A DNA stretch of 64,000 bases from Soonwooa sp023440705 (GTDB taxonomy: Bacteria; Bacteroidota; Bacteroidia; Flavobacteriales; Weeksellaceae): positions 5,712 through 69,711 of the forward strand of contig JAEXRP010000077.1 in the NCBI GenBank assembly GCA_023440705.1. Reading direction: 5' to 3'. A program made the translations under genes and the position numbers. A model generated the notes under the pieces. That model had not been told where the DNA came from and did no database searches. It saw only the letters and a list, made by a program, of their open reading frames with translations. Numbering within the stretch: the first letter of the stretch is position 1; each line of letters begins with the position of its first letter. Below, piece after piece: positions 43,554 through 52,045 of the stretch.

Positions 43554-44414
43554 ATGATAACCATATTTACACCAACCTTTAATCGCGCTTACATCTTGCC
43601 AATACTATATAGATCATTGGAAGAACAGACATGCAAAGATTTTGAATGGTTAATTGTTGATGACGGCTCTACTGATGACACAGAAAGCTTAATCCAAGAT
43701 TTTAAAACGGAATGTAGTTTTCCAATTAAATATTTCAAAAAGAATAACGAAGGCAAACACATTGCAATTAATTATGGATTACAAGAAGCAACTGGAAGCT
43801 TGTTCTTTATTGTTGATAGTGACGACCATTTGTCTGAGAATGCAATAGAAGTACTGCTAAGTAAGTACAGGACAATACAGCACAATAAAGATATTGCAGG
43901 CGTTGCCATCGGATATCGATCTATAAAAAAAAATGGAGAAATCATATATTCCAAACCACTTCGCGAGCACGAAATGTTGTTAACTCATAATGATTTGGTA
44001 TATAAAGAAGGTATCACGGGAGATTTTGCAACCGCTTTCAAAACAAACATCCAAAAGCAATTTCCCTATCCTCGTTTCGAAGGCGAAAAATTTTTTCGAG
44101 AATCCTATGTATATCGCCAAATTGGCAAAAAATATAAAACCTTGTACATTGATGACCCAATCTACTTTGCAGATTATCTCGAAGATGGTCTCACTGCTAA
44201 ATCGTGGCAAATGCTCAAAAAATCTCCACAAGGCGCCTCGTTGTTCTTCAAGGAACTAAGTAAAGAGGATATACCTCTCAAAAACAAATTATCAGCGCTT
44301 AATGCTTACTGGGATTTCCAACTTAATGACATTAGATCCTCTTGGATTCAAAAGTTCCGAGGCGTTTCATTTTTCTTATCTTTGATAGTGCTATTCAAAA
44401 GATTTTTCAAATAA
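43554..44414 (+). CDS. Family 2 glycosyltransferase
   Basis: A 286-residue GT-A enzyme. Visible motifs are ITIFTPTFNRAYILP at the N-terminus, the nucleotide site VDDGSTDDTE and the metal-binding VDSDDHLSENA. It is similar in style to the GT2 at 57070 (PTYNRAHTI, MDDGSTDGT, LDSDDTYPKN), and the two are probably paralogs. Six bases separate it from both the GT32-like gene before it and the SDR gene after it. Confidence 0.88.
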   Translation: MITIFTPTFNRAYILPILYRSLEEQTCKDFEWLIVDDGSTDDTESLIQDFKTECSFPIKYFKKNNEGKHIAINYGLQEATGSLFFIVDSDDHLSENAIEVLLSKYRTIQHNKDIAGVAIGYRSIKKNGEIIYSKPLREHEMLLTHNDLVYKEGITGDFATAFKTNIQKQFPYPRFEGEKFFRESYVYRQIGKKYKTLYIDDPIYFADYLEDGLTAKSWQMLKKSPQGASLFFKELSKEDIPLKNKLSALNAYWDFQLNDIRSSWIQKFRGVSFFLSLIVLFKRFFK

Positions 44415-44420
44415 TATATT

Positions 44421-45098
44421 ATGATAGTAGGTAAGGGTTTAATTGCTTCATTATTTTCCGATTGTGACCGCCATGACGTCGTCTTTTTCGCATCTGGTGT
44501 TTCTAATTCATCTGAAACATCGAAGGCGAACTTTGATAGAGAAAATACACTAGTTACCGAAGTCTTACAAAATAATACAGACAAATTATTTGTGTACTTC
44601 AGTACATGTTCTATCTATGATTCGTCAAAATACAATAGTCCTTATGTTCTTCACAAATTACATATGGAAGAGATTATTAAGCAAAACGCTTCTAATTATT
44701 TAATTCTTAGGGTTAGTAATGCTGTTGGTAAAGGAGGCAACCCACATTTATTAGTCAATTATCTGCATCGACAAATTGCATCTAAAAACCCTATCAATAT
44801 ACATAAAAATGCTACTAGAAATCTAATTGATGTAGAAGACATTAAACAAATTACATTAGATTACATTACAAAGAAAAAATATAATCAGATACTTAATCTC
44901 GCCTATCCAGAGAATTTTCATATCGCCGAAGTTGTAGAAATTTTAGAGGAAGAATTAGCAACACAAGCTATAAAGCATTTCGAAAATAAAGGTGAACATT
45001 ACTCTATAGATGTTAGTATGTTAACCTATCAATTCAAGGAGCTAAATAGAAGTCAATATCTTAAAAATATTGTTAAAAAATATTATAATCAAAGATGA
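44421..45098 (+). CDS. Short NAD-dependent epimerase/dehydratase-like protein
   Basis: A 225-residue SDR-type protein, about 80-100 residues shorter than usual sugar epimerases. The N-terminal motif MIVGKGLIASLF replaces the usual GGxGFIG, keeping only part of the glycine pattern. A catalytic-like STCSIYDS and YVLHK (YxxxK) pair is present, followed by LRVSNAVGKGGNP and RNLIDVEDI, as in NAD-dependent epimerases. It may therefore act as a nucleotide-sugar reductase or epimerase, but the substrate and even cofactor binding are uncertain. The start at 44421 follows the GT2 stop by six bases, and its stop overlaps the next gene by four. Confidence 0.7.
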   Translation: MIVGKGLIASLFSDCDRHDVVFFASGVSNSSETSKANFDRENTLVTEVLQNNTDKLFVYFSTCSIYDSSKYNSPYVLHKLHMEEIIKQNASNYLILRVSNAVGKGGNPHLLVNYLHRQIASKNPINIHKNATRNLIDVEDIKQITLDYITKKKYNQILNLAYPENFHIAEVVEILEEELATQAIKHFENKGEHYSIDVSMLTYQFKELNRSQYLKNIVKKYYNQR

Positions 45099-46252
45099 AA
45101 ATAACCTATATCTATCCGTCCTTGCACAATCCCGGTGGTATCTCAAGGGTTTTAACTTTAAAAATGAACTATTTAGCTGATGTTATGGGACATGAAGTCA
45201 GTATAATTACTTACTCTCAATTCGATAAAGGAATATTTTTCCCATTATCACCCTTGGTTAAGCAAATGCATTTTGATATAAGTCGAAATACAAATTTTGA
45301 GGGAAGTTTTTTTAAAAAGAAAAAAGAAGAATATCTTTTTTTAAAAACTTTAAGACACCATATAGAGGATTTTTTAGAAAAAAAACCTCAAGACATTGTC
45401 ATTACAACTACATTTGGCTTGGAGCATAAGTTTTTATACAAGTTAAAAGATGCTAGCAAAAAAATAGGTGAATTTCACTTTGCATTTAACAAATCTCCTT
45501 TATCAGCACTCAAAAACTTTGGGAAGGTACGACATCCTAAAGATATCCTGGACCTTTTCGCAAGACGTAATTATATTAATTCTATTTCTGGTCTAGATGC
45601 ATTTGTATTATTAACAAAACAAGACATGATTAGTTGGGAAAGACATTTCAAAAATCTTTACCATATATCTAATCCTATAACATTAGAAACTAATCAAATC
45701 AGTGAAGTTAAATCCAAAAACGTCCTAGCAATAGGAAGATTTCATCACCAAAAAGGATTTGATTATTTAGTTCGCATTTGGGATAAAGTAGTAAAACAAC
45801 ATCCTGACTGGACACTAAAAATTGTGGGTGATGGTGAACAAGAAACGGCTATTAGAAATTTTATTAAAAAAAATGATTTAGAAAATAATATTTGTATAAT
45901 AAAGCCAAAACCTGATGTTCATAAAGAGTATCTAGATGCAAGTATCTATGTCATGACTTCTCGATTCGAAGGTCTCCCTTTAGTCTTGATTGAAGCGATG
46001 CATTTTGGGCTACCGATTGTTTCTTACAACTGTCAATGTGGTCCAAGCGATCTTGTTAAAAATGAAACCAATGGGTATTTAACCCCTGTTGGCGATATTG
46101 ATAAGACAGCAGAGCACATTTGCGAACTTATTGAGAATCCAGATCTTCGTTCTAAATTTGGTTTGGCCAATAGAAAAAAATCTTTTAACTATAAAGTAGC
46201 GCCTATTATGGAAACATGGGAAAGCCTCTTCAAAACAATAATAAAACAATAA
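45095..46252 (+). CDS. Family 4 glycosyltransferase
   Basis: A 385-residue GT-B retaining glycosyltransferase. The first domain begins ITYIYPSLHNPGGISRV with the acceptor-side PGG motif. The second domain has AIGRFHHQKGFDYLVRIW, the nucleotide-binding VGDGEQE and SRFEGLPLVLIEAMHFGLPIVSYNCQCGPSDLV, which contains the two donor-site glutamates (E-x7-E). The SYNCxxGPxxL ending is shared with the GT4 at 59013, so these two belong to one subfamily, often found with galactosyl- or N-acetylgalactosaminyl-transfer. It overlaps the SDR gene by four bases. Confidence 0.9.
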   Translation: MKITYIYPSLHNPGGISRVLTLKMNYLADVMGHEVSIITYSQFDKGIFFPLSPLVKQMHFDISRNTNFEGSFFKKKKEEYLFLKTLRHHIEDFLEKKPQDIVITTTFGLEHKFLYKLKDASKKIGEFHFAFNKSPLSALKNFGKVRHPKDILDLFARRNYINSISGLDAFVLLTKQDMISWERHFKNLYHISNPITLETNQISEVKSKNVLAIGRFHHQKGFDYLVRIWDKVVKQHPDWTLKIVGDGEQETAIRNFIKKNDLENNICIIKPKPDVHKEYLDASIYVMTSRFEGLPLVLIEAMHFGLPIVSYNCQCGPSDLVKNETNGYLTPVGDIDKTAEHICELIENPDLRSKFGLANRKKSFNYKVAPIMETWESLFKTIIKQ

Positions 46253-46262
46253 TCACAAATAA

Positions 46263-47055
46263 ATGATTCCAAAAATTATTCACTATTGCTGGTTTGGAAA
46301 AAATCCAAAGTCAGAGCTTGGTCAAAAATGTATTGCGAGCTGGAAAAAACACCTCCCCGATTACGAGTTTATGGAGTGGAATGAGGATACATTCGACATT
46401 AATATAAACCCCTTTGTAAAAGGCGCTTACGAAAAAAAAAAATGGGGTTTTCGTTGCAGATTATGCTAGAGTTTGGGCAGTTAATAAATATGGAGGCTTT
46501 AACCTCGATACCGATATGGAAGTCCGCAAGTCTCTAAATGACTTACTAGACACTCGTGCCATCTGCGGCTTCGAAATGGCCAACAAGCCATTTTCTGCCT
46601 TTTTTGGAGCAGAGCCGAACCACCCCTTCGTTGAAGACATGCAGAAATTCTACGATGAAAAACCTGAATACCAATTAGTTATAAGCACCGAAACTTTTAA
46701 CAACATCCTCATAAATAAATATGGTGCAGACCCCTCTAAAGATATTATCCAAAACCTAAAAGAAGGTATAACCTTATACCCCTCTAACTACTTTTCAGCT
46801 AACATACCTGCTAATTATGTAGTACATTATTACGAAGGAAATTGGCTTGCGGAGCACAAACATTTCTACTCTCAATTGGTGAATTCCTATGCAATAGTTA
46901 AGCAGTTTATCGAAAATAAGGACTCAAAAACAACTATAAATCACTTAGTGCATCACAATAAAATATTTAATGAAGATATGATTCTTGACCAAATTCCTTT
47001 AAAATATATAGTGAATTATTGTAAAAAGAAACTTCTTAAAAAAATTGGCTTTTAA
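46263..47055 (+). pseudogene. Frameshifted DXD-sugar (GT32-like) glycosyltransferase
   Basis: Two adjoining frames make one family protein. The first (46263-46469) begins MIPKIIHYCWFGKNPKS, the classic start of this group, and runs off-frame after KKKWGF. The second frame resumes VADYARVWAVNKYGGFNLDTDMEV (metal-binding DTD at 46507-46515) and continues to 47055. A one-base excess between 46432 and 46452 explains the break: removing one T from TTTT (46448-46451) restores KKWGFVADYAR, the usual family wording. The site lies directly after an 11-base A tract (46432-46442), where slippage to A10 would also restore frame. It may be a true mutation, a phase-variable gene or a sequencing error. The restored length would be about 264 residues. 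Confidence 0.85.
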
Positions 47056-47106
47056 AAAAATAATATTTAATTATAAGATAATATTAATTTTAAAACAAAG
47101 AGAACG

Positions 47107-47114
47107 TAAATTTG
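47107..47114 (+). promoter_or_regulatory. Putative internal promoter box before the epimerase gene
   Basis: TAAATTTG is an exact TAnnTTTG match 27 bp before the ATG at 47142. It covers the upstream in-frame TTG at 47112, so that codon is unlikely to be the start. Confidence 0.55.
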
Positions 47115-47141
47115 CATCTACAATTACATTTAAAAATACAA

Positions 47142-48134
47142 ATGAATTTCAAACCTCAACTCGAAAATAAAAATATACTTGTCACTGGTGGCGCTGGTTT
47201 TATCGGCTCTAACCTTTGCGAGGTTTTACTAGAAAACAATGTCAATGTAACATGTCTTGATAATTTTTCTACTGGGCGTCGTGAGAACCTCGAAGCTATC
47301 AAAAACCATCCTAATTTTACATTAATAGAAGGCGATATCCGCGATCTAGAAACTTGTAAAAAAGCTTGCGAAAACAAAGACTTTGTCCTTCACCAAGCAG
47401 CTTTAGGCTCTGTGCCAAGATCCATCAACGATCCGATCACAAGTAATGATGTTAATGTTGGTGGCTTTCTAAACATGCTTGTCGCTGCACGAGATGCTGG
47501 TGTCAAGCGCATGGTTTATGCGGCAAGCTCTTCAACTTACGGAGACTCGGAAGCACTTCCCAAAGTTGAAGATCGTATCGGGAAACCTCTTTCTCCTTAT
47601 GCTATTACAAAATATGTTAACGAACTTTATGCCGATGTTTTCAAAAAAACTTATGATTTCGATACCATTGGCTTAAGATATTTTAACGTATTTGGAAGAA
47701 AGCAAAACCCTGGCGGTGCATACGCAGCAGTTATTCCAAAATTTGTGATGCAATTTATGAATAACGAATCTCCAACTATCAATGGTGGTGGCGAGTATTC
47801 TCGTGACTTCACATATATTGACAACGTAATCCAAATGAATCTTTTGGCAATAACGTCTGATAACAAAGACGCTTACAATCAAGTCTATAACACAGCTTTT
47901 GGTGAAAGAACAACGCTTAATGATTTGGTTAAATACTTAAAAGAATACCTATCCGAATTTGATTCAAAAATTGCGGATGTAGATATCATTTATGGAGATT
48001 ACCGAAAAGGAGACGTTCCACATTCATTAGCTAGTATTGATAAAGCAAAAAATTTATTAAATTACCAACCTCAATTTTCTATGAAAGATGGCTTAAAAGA
48101 AGCTGTTAAATGGTATTGGGAAAATCTAAAATAA
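47142..48134 (+). CDS. UDP-N-acetylhexosamine 4-epimerase (WbpP/TviC-like)
   Basis: A 330-residue extended SDR that probably interconverts UDP-GlcNAc and UDP-GalNAc, or the matching uronates, at C4. The NAD motif is GGAGFIGSNLCE, followed by LDNFSTGRRENLEA, HQAALGSVPRSINDP (a signature of the WbpP/TviC group), SSSTYGDS and the catalytic YAITKYVNEL, then RYFNVFGRKQNPGGAYAAVIPKF. I place the start at the ATG at 47142 because the frame upstream adds an unusual MHLQLHLKIQ and includes a promoter box. It is followed four bases later by a TviB/WbpO-like dehydrogenase, the same pair that makes UDP-GalNAcA for Vi antigen and for P. aeruginosa O6. Confidence 0.9.
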   Translation: MNFKPQLENKNILVTGGAGFIGSNLCEVLLENNVNVTCLDNFSTGRRENLEAIKNHPNFTLIEGDIRDLETCKKACENKDFVLHQAALGSVPRSINDPITSNDVNVGGFLNMLVAARDAGVKRMVYAASSSTYGDSEALPKVEDRIGKPLSPYAITKYVNELYADVFKKTYDFDTIGLRYFNVFGRKQNPGGAYAAVIPKFVMQFMNNESPTINGGGEYSRDFTYIDNVIQMNLLAITSDNKDAYNQVYNTAFGERTTLNDLVKYLKEYLSEFDSKIADVDIIYGDYRKGDVPHSLASIDKAKNLLNYQPQFSMKDGLKEAVKWYWENLK

Positions 48135-48138
48135 CACA

Positions 48139-49425
48139 ATGACTCACAAAATATCTATTATTGGACTTGGTTATGTAGGCCTACCATTAGCAAGACTTTT
48201 TGCAACCAAATATCCCGTGGTTGGTTTCGATATTAATCAAGCAAGAATCTCAGAACTTCGCCAAGGTATCGACTCAACCTTGGAAGTCGAAAATAATGTT
48301 CTGAAAAGCGCCATTGTTGACCACAATCCAACCGCAACAAACAAAGGTCTTTTTTGCTCTAACGAGCTTAATGACATTGCGGATTCTAACATCTACATTG
48401 TTACAGTCCCAACGCCTGTTGACAAGAATAACCGTCCAGATCTAACACCGCTTTACAAAGCCAGCGAAACCGTTGCTAAAGTTTTAAAAAAAGGCGATAT
48501 CGTAATTTACGAATCCACAGTTTATCCTGGTGTTACTGAGGAAGAGTGTATTCCTGTTTTAGAAAAAAATTCAGGCTTAAAATTTAATGAAGATTTCTTT
48601 GCGGGTTATTCGCCAGAGCGCATCAATCCTGGAGATAAAGAACATACGGTTGAGAAAATCTTAAAAGTAACTTCTGGCTCTAACCCCGAAATTGGAAAAA
48701 TCGTTGATGATATTTATAAATCTGTAATTACTGCAGGAACACATCTTGCGCCAACTATTAAAGTTGCTGAAGCGGCTAAAGTTATCGAAAACTCGCAACG
48801 TGACATTAATATTGCTTTCGTTAATGAATTAGCAAAAATATTTAATTTAATGGACATCGACACGCATGATGTTCTTGCTGCAGCTGGCACAAAATGGAAC
48901 TTCCTGCCCTTCAAACCTGGATTGGTTGGAGGGCACTGTATAGGCGTAGATCCTTATTATCTTGCCCAAAAAGCTCAAGAATATGGTTATCATCCAGAAA
49001 TCATCTTGGCTGGTCGTCGCATGAACGATTCTATGGGACATTATGTAGCAAGTGAAGTTGTTAAACAAATGTTGAAAAATGATATTAAAGTTAACCAATC
49101 CAATGTTTTAGTATTAGGTTTCACATTTAAAGAAAACTGTCCTGACGTTAGAAACACGAAGGTTGTTGATGTTATCAAAAATCTAGAAGATTACAATATT
49201 AAAGTTAATGTTTATGACCCTTGGGCTAACCCAAGTGAAGTTAAGCATGAGTATAACCTCGACACATCTAACCAACTTCCACAAGAGAAATTTGACGCAA
49301 TAGTATTAGCCGTTTCTCATAACGAATTTGAAAATTTAAATTTAAATAATCTTCTTAAAGAAAATGGTGTCATCTATGACGTCAAAGGAAAGCTTGCTCT
49401 CGAGCAAAATATAAAAAGATTGTAA
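48139..49425 (+). CDS. UDP-N-acetyl-hexosamine dehydrogenase (TviB/WbpO-like)
   Basis: A 428-residue nucleotide-sugar dehydrogenase giving a UDP-N-acetylhexosaminuronate. The Rossmann start is IIGLGYVGLPLARLF (7-21), the central segment is YSPERINPGDKEHT (157-170), and catalytic Cys267 lies in LVGGHCIGVDPYYLA. GGHCIGVDPYYL distinguishes this class (TviB, WbpO, WbpA, WecC) from UDP-glucose dehydrogenase, which is encoded separately at 29963. With the adjacent epimerase it is best read as the Vi-antigen or O6 type pair for UDP-GalNAcA. It ends the second + strand block and is followed by a bidirectional terminator. Confidence 0.91.
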   Translation: MTHKISIIGLGYVGLPLARLFATKYPVVGFDINQARISELRQGIDSTLEVENNVLKSAIVDHNPTATNKGLFCSNELNDIADSNIYIVTVPTPVDKNNRPDLTPLYKASETVAKVLKKGDIVIYESTVYPGVTEEECIPVLEKNSGLKFNEDFFAGYSPERINPGDKEHTVEKILKVTSGSNPEIGKIVDDIYKSVITAGTHLAPTIKVAEAAKVIENSQRDINIAFVNELAKIFNLMDIDTHDVLAAAGTKWNFLPFKPGLVGGHCIGVDPYYLAQKAQEYGYHPEIILAGRRMNDSMGHYVASEVVKQMLKNDIKVNQSNVLVLGFTFKENCPDVRNTKVVDVIKNLEDYNIKVNVYDPWANPSEVKHEYNLDTSNQLPQEKFDAIVLAVSHNEFENLNLNNLLKENGVIYDVKGKLALEQNIKRL

Positions 49426-49426
49426 G

Positions 49427-49460
49427 AAAAAAGGCATCAAATTCATTTGATGCCTTTTTT
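49427..49460. terminator. Bidirectional terminator
   Basis: A perfect 15-bp stem, arms 49427-49441 and 49446-49460, with core GGCATCAAA/TTTGATGCC, loop TTCA and A/T runs on both sides. It separates the convergent dehydrogenase (+) and GT2 (-) genes. Confidence 0.92.
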
Positions 49461-49465
49461 TTATT

Positions 49466-50464
49466 TTAGTCTCCAAAACGTTTTCGGAATAATTTATATC
49501 CAAGGTTTGTTGGAAGAGAAATGTAAAAATTTTCTTTTTTCTGTTTGGAAGAAAACTCTGAAGAAAAATAATGAGATAAGTTTAGCCCTTTAAGTTTAGC
49601 ATAAGCTTTATAGCTATGCTTCCACAATTCTTCATTTTTTTGAGCCTTCCAATTCATCAATAAAGTCATTGCTTTAAAATTGAGTAAGTATTTTAGAATT
49701 TGTAATTTTCGCGAAGCTACTTTTTCCGATAAATAATAATCGTTAAGTTTATTAGCAATTGTGATCCAATTGTCAAAATGCACTTTTTTTCGGTTATGAA
49801 TAACAGATTCCGAGTGCAAATAGTAATTATAGGTTTTCTTTCTTAAAAAAGCAATTTTAGTGAGTTTTAATGCCATTTCGAATGTATGGAGAGAATCTTG
49901 TGCGTACAAACCTTTTGTAAAATAAATTTTATTACTTTTAAGAAAGTCAAGTCGTATCAACTTGTTCCAACTCGACACAGGAAATCCGCCATCTACCAAG
50001 CATTTAAGAATAACATCGTTACCTTTTAGCATATCTTCTTTAACTCTTAAAGGGAAAACATCTACTTCTTGGTACTCTGGCAATTTAATCCCTTTGACCT
50101 CACCAACAACGACTTCCGCGTTTGTCACTTTTGCTCTTTCTACAAAATCAGCAATAGCTGATGCCTCCAAAGTATCATCACTATCCAAAAAGAAAATGTA
50201 ATTGCCTGTCGCCTCATCAATCCCTTTATTTCGAACAACAGAAAGTCCAGAATTCTCGGATAACTCAACAAGCTTCCAATTTTTAAGCTGATGCTTTTTA
50301 ATAAAATCCAAAACCAAGATTGCACTATTATCGGGAGTTTTATCATTTACTAAAATAACTTCAATATTAGGATATGTTTGCGATTTTACTGACTCCAACG
50401 TCTTGATAATAAAACTTTCACATTTGAAAATTGGTATCGAAATCGTTACTTTTTTGTCATTCAT
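49466..50464 (-). CDS. Family 2 glycosyltransferase (inverted)
   Basis: A GT-A enzyme of about 332 residues. Motifs are VTISIPIFKCESFIIKTLESVKSQ at the N-terminus (two pieces), the nucleotide site VNDKTPDNS and DSDDTLEASA. YAQDSLHTFEMALKLTKIAFL is the acceptor region. An open frame extends further upstream to 50530, but the -7 box at 50480-50487 would lie inside it. I therefore place the start at the ATG at 50464 (MNDKKVTISIP); ATGs at 50473 and 50464 are both close to the predicted transcript start, so the leader would be very short. It is the only gene on its transcript and points against its neighbours. Confidence 0.85.
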   Translation of the reverse strand: MNDKKVTISIPIFKCESFIIKTLESVKSQTYPNIEVILVNDKTPDNSAILVLDFIKKHQLKNWKLVELSENSGLSVVRNKGIDEATGNYIFFLDSDDTLEASAIADFVERAKVTNAEVVVGEVKGIKLPEYQEVDVFPLRVKEDMLKGNDVILKCLVDGGFPVSSWNKLIRLDFLKSNKIYFTKGLYAQDSLHTFEMALKLTKIAFLRKKTYNYYLHSESVIHNRKKVHFDNWITIANKLNDYYLSEKVASRKLQILKYLLNFKAMTLLMNWKAQKNEELWKHSYKAYAKLKGLNLSHYFSSEFSSKQKKENFYISLPTNLGYKLFRKRFGD

Positions 50465-50479
50465 GTTATTCATTATCTG

Positions 50480-50487
50480 CAAAATTA
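50480..50487 (-). promoter_or_regulatory. Putative -7 box of the inverted GT2
   Basis: Reads TAATTTTG on the minus strand, an exact TAnnTTTG match. It lies 22 bp from the oppositely directed box at 50509, forming a compact divergent promoter. Confidence 0.55.
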
Positions 50488-50508
50488 TCATTTTATTTTG
50501 GAAAGCAG

Positions 50509-50516
50509 TATCTTTG
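50509..50516 (+). promoter_or_regulatory. Putative -7 box of the acetyltransferase unit
   Basis: TATCTTTG, an exact TAnnTTTG match 17 bp before the ATG at 50534. It lies inside the upstream extension of the open frame that starts with TTG at 50498, arguing against that start. Confidence 0.58.
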
Positions 50517-50533
50517 GACAACACAAACAAAAG

Positions 50534-51082
50534 ATGATGAGTTTTTTAGCAAAAATAATTCTCAAAATTTTAAAAAAAGCTAACCTAAAAGAGCTATCAA
50601 AACACCAAAATACCAACATGAAGATTGGTAATTTTTGTGATTTCAAATTTTACAATGGTTACAAAAGTATAAGCTTTGGTAAGGATATTAATGTAAGAGA
50701 CAACTGCCATTTTTTGGTCGGAAAAAATGCTAGTTTAAAAATTGAAAACAATGTGTTTTTTAATAATAACTGTTCCATAAATTGTCTTGATAGTATTGAA
50801 ATTGGAGAAAATACTTTGTTCGGAGAATCTGTTAAGCTCTACGATCACAACCACGAATATCATACAGAATCGAGCTTCGTAGTTGAGCATCAAAAATTTA
50901 CACTTGGATCCATAAAAATTGGGAAAAATTGTTGGTTAGGCAGCAATGTTATTGTACTAAAAGGTGTAACAATAGGCGAAAATACAATTATTGGCGCGGG
51001 ATGCGTTGTTCACAAAGATGTTCCTGCCAATTCGATAATCGTTAATAACCAAGAACACAAAACTTTTTCTAATGGACAATAA
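50534..51082 (+). CDS. Hexapeptide-repeat acyltransferase (WbbJ/maltose-acetyltransferase-like)
   Basis: A protein of 182 residues with an amphipathic N-terminus (MMSFLAKIILKILKK) and a left-handed beta-helix from about residue 60 to the end. The active-site region KLYDHNHEYHTE holds the catalytic-type histidine, followed by IKIGKNCWLGSNVIVLKGVTIGENTIIGAGCVVHKDVPANSI (read as repeat units) typical of sugar O-acetyltransferases. It likely acetylates a glycan intermediate using acetyl-CoA. The start is set at the ATG at 50534 because a consensus promoter box lies just upstream. The next gene begins within or directly after its stop codon. Confidence 0.85.
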   Translation: MMSFLAKIILKILKKANLKELSKHQNTNMKIGNFCDFKFYNGYKSISFGKDINVRDNCHFLVGKNASLKIENNVFFNNNCSINCLDSIEIGENTLFGESVKLYDHNHEYHTESSFVVEHQKFTLGSIKIGKNCWLGSNVIVLKGVTIGENTIIGAGCVVHKDVPANSIIVNNQEHKTFSNGQ

Positions 51083-52043
51083 TATGCAGCCTCTTATTTC
51101 TGTGGTAATGTCGGTTTACAATGCTGAAGTATATCTAGAAAAAGCCGTCGAATCTATCATTAATCAAACTTTTAAAGATTTTGAATTTATTATCATCGAA
51201 GATTGTTCGACAGATAATACATTGCAGATTTTAGAAAATTATGCATCCAATGATTCTAGAATAAGAATAATAAAAAAAGATCAAAACAAAGGCAACGCTG
51301 GATTTATTGAGAATCTAAACATTGGTCTGCAAAATGCAAGAGCAAAGTATATTGCACGAATGGACGCAGACGACATTGCCGACTTAACGAGATTCGAAAA
51401 GCAATATAATTTTTTAGAAAACCATCCTAATATTGACATCGTTGGTGCAAGTATCGAACTAATTACTGAAAGTGACGAACATATAGAAACGTGGACAGCA
51501 ATAGAGAAACATGATGACATTGTAAAACGAATGCCAAAAAAAATCTCCTTGTATCATCCTGTTATTATGTTTCGAAAAGAGTCGACTAAAGGATACAGAG
51601 ATAAAGCGCGTTTTTGTGAAGACTACGACATGTATTTCAACATGATTCTTGACGGTAAAAAACTTGCAAACTTAAGTGATGTTTTATTAAAATACAGAAT
51701 CCTTGACACTTCTGTTTCTCGAAAAAAATCAAAATTTGAACGATGGCTTTTTGTTGAAAAAATAAGAAGTTTTTATCAGGAACGTATTACAAAGAGGCAA
51801 GATTCTTATGATAATTTTGATCCTGAAGATTTTTTAAAAATTTTGGAATCAGATTATAAAAATAAACTTTCGGACTTGCTTTTTGCATTGCAATCATCAA
51901 TAACATTTAACACAAAAAAAGAAACCGAAATTCTTCTAAAAAAGATAAAGTCTCAATATCCGAGTCAAAGTATCCTAAAATATCAATTAGCTGATAAATT
52001 GCCTTCGAAAATTAAAAAACAATTGATAAAACTAATCAACTAA
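51072..52043 (+). CDS. Family 2 glycosyltransferase
   Basis: A 323-residue GT-A enzyme with ISVVMSVYNAEVYLEKAVES, the nucleotide motif EDCSTDNT and the metal-binding RMDADDIADLTRFEKQ, a very typical GT2 arrangement. YHPVIMFRKEST and CEDYDMYFNMILDGKKLANL follow as in the SpsA-like O-antigen enzymes. The C-terminal 100 residues are lysine-rich and helical. The first ATG (51072) overlaps the preceding gene by 11 bases; an ATG at 51084, one base after that gene's stop, gives MQPLISVVM and is just as likely. Confidence 0.9.
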   Translation: MDNNMQPLISVVMSVYNAEVYLEKAVESIINQTFKDFEFIIIEDCSTDNTLQILENYASNDSRIRIIKKDQNKGNAGFIENLNIGLQNARAKYIARMDADDIADLTRFEKQYNFLENHPNIDIVGASIELITESDEHIETWTAIEKHDDIVKRMPKKISLYHPVIMFRKESTKGYRDKARFCEDYDMYFNMILDGKKLANLSDVLLKYRILDTSVSRKKSKFERWLFVEKIRSFYQERITKRQDSYDNFDPEDFLKILESDYKNKLSDLLFALQSSITFNTKKETEILLKKIKSQYPSQSILKYQLADKLPSKIKKQLIKLIN

Positions 52044-52045
52044 GG

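Noticed and set aside
47112..47141. TTG start extending the epimerase by ten residues
   Set aside because: The codon lies within an exact -7 promoter box and the added residues do not fit the family N-terminus.
50498..50533. TTG start extending the hexapeptide acyltransferase by twelve residues
   Set aside because: This stretch contains the TATCTTTG promoter box, and ATG codons with a fitting N-terminus follow at 50534.
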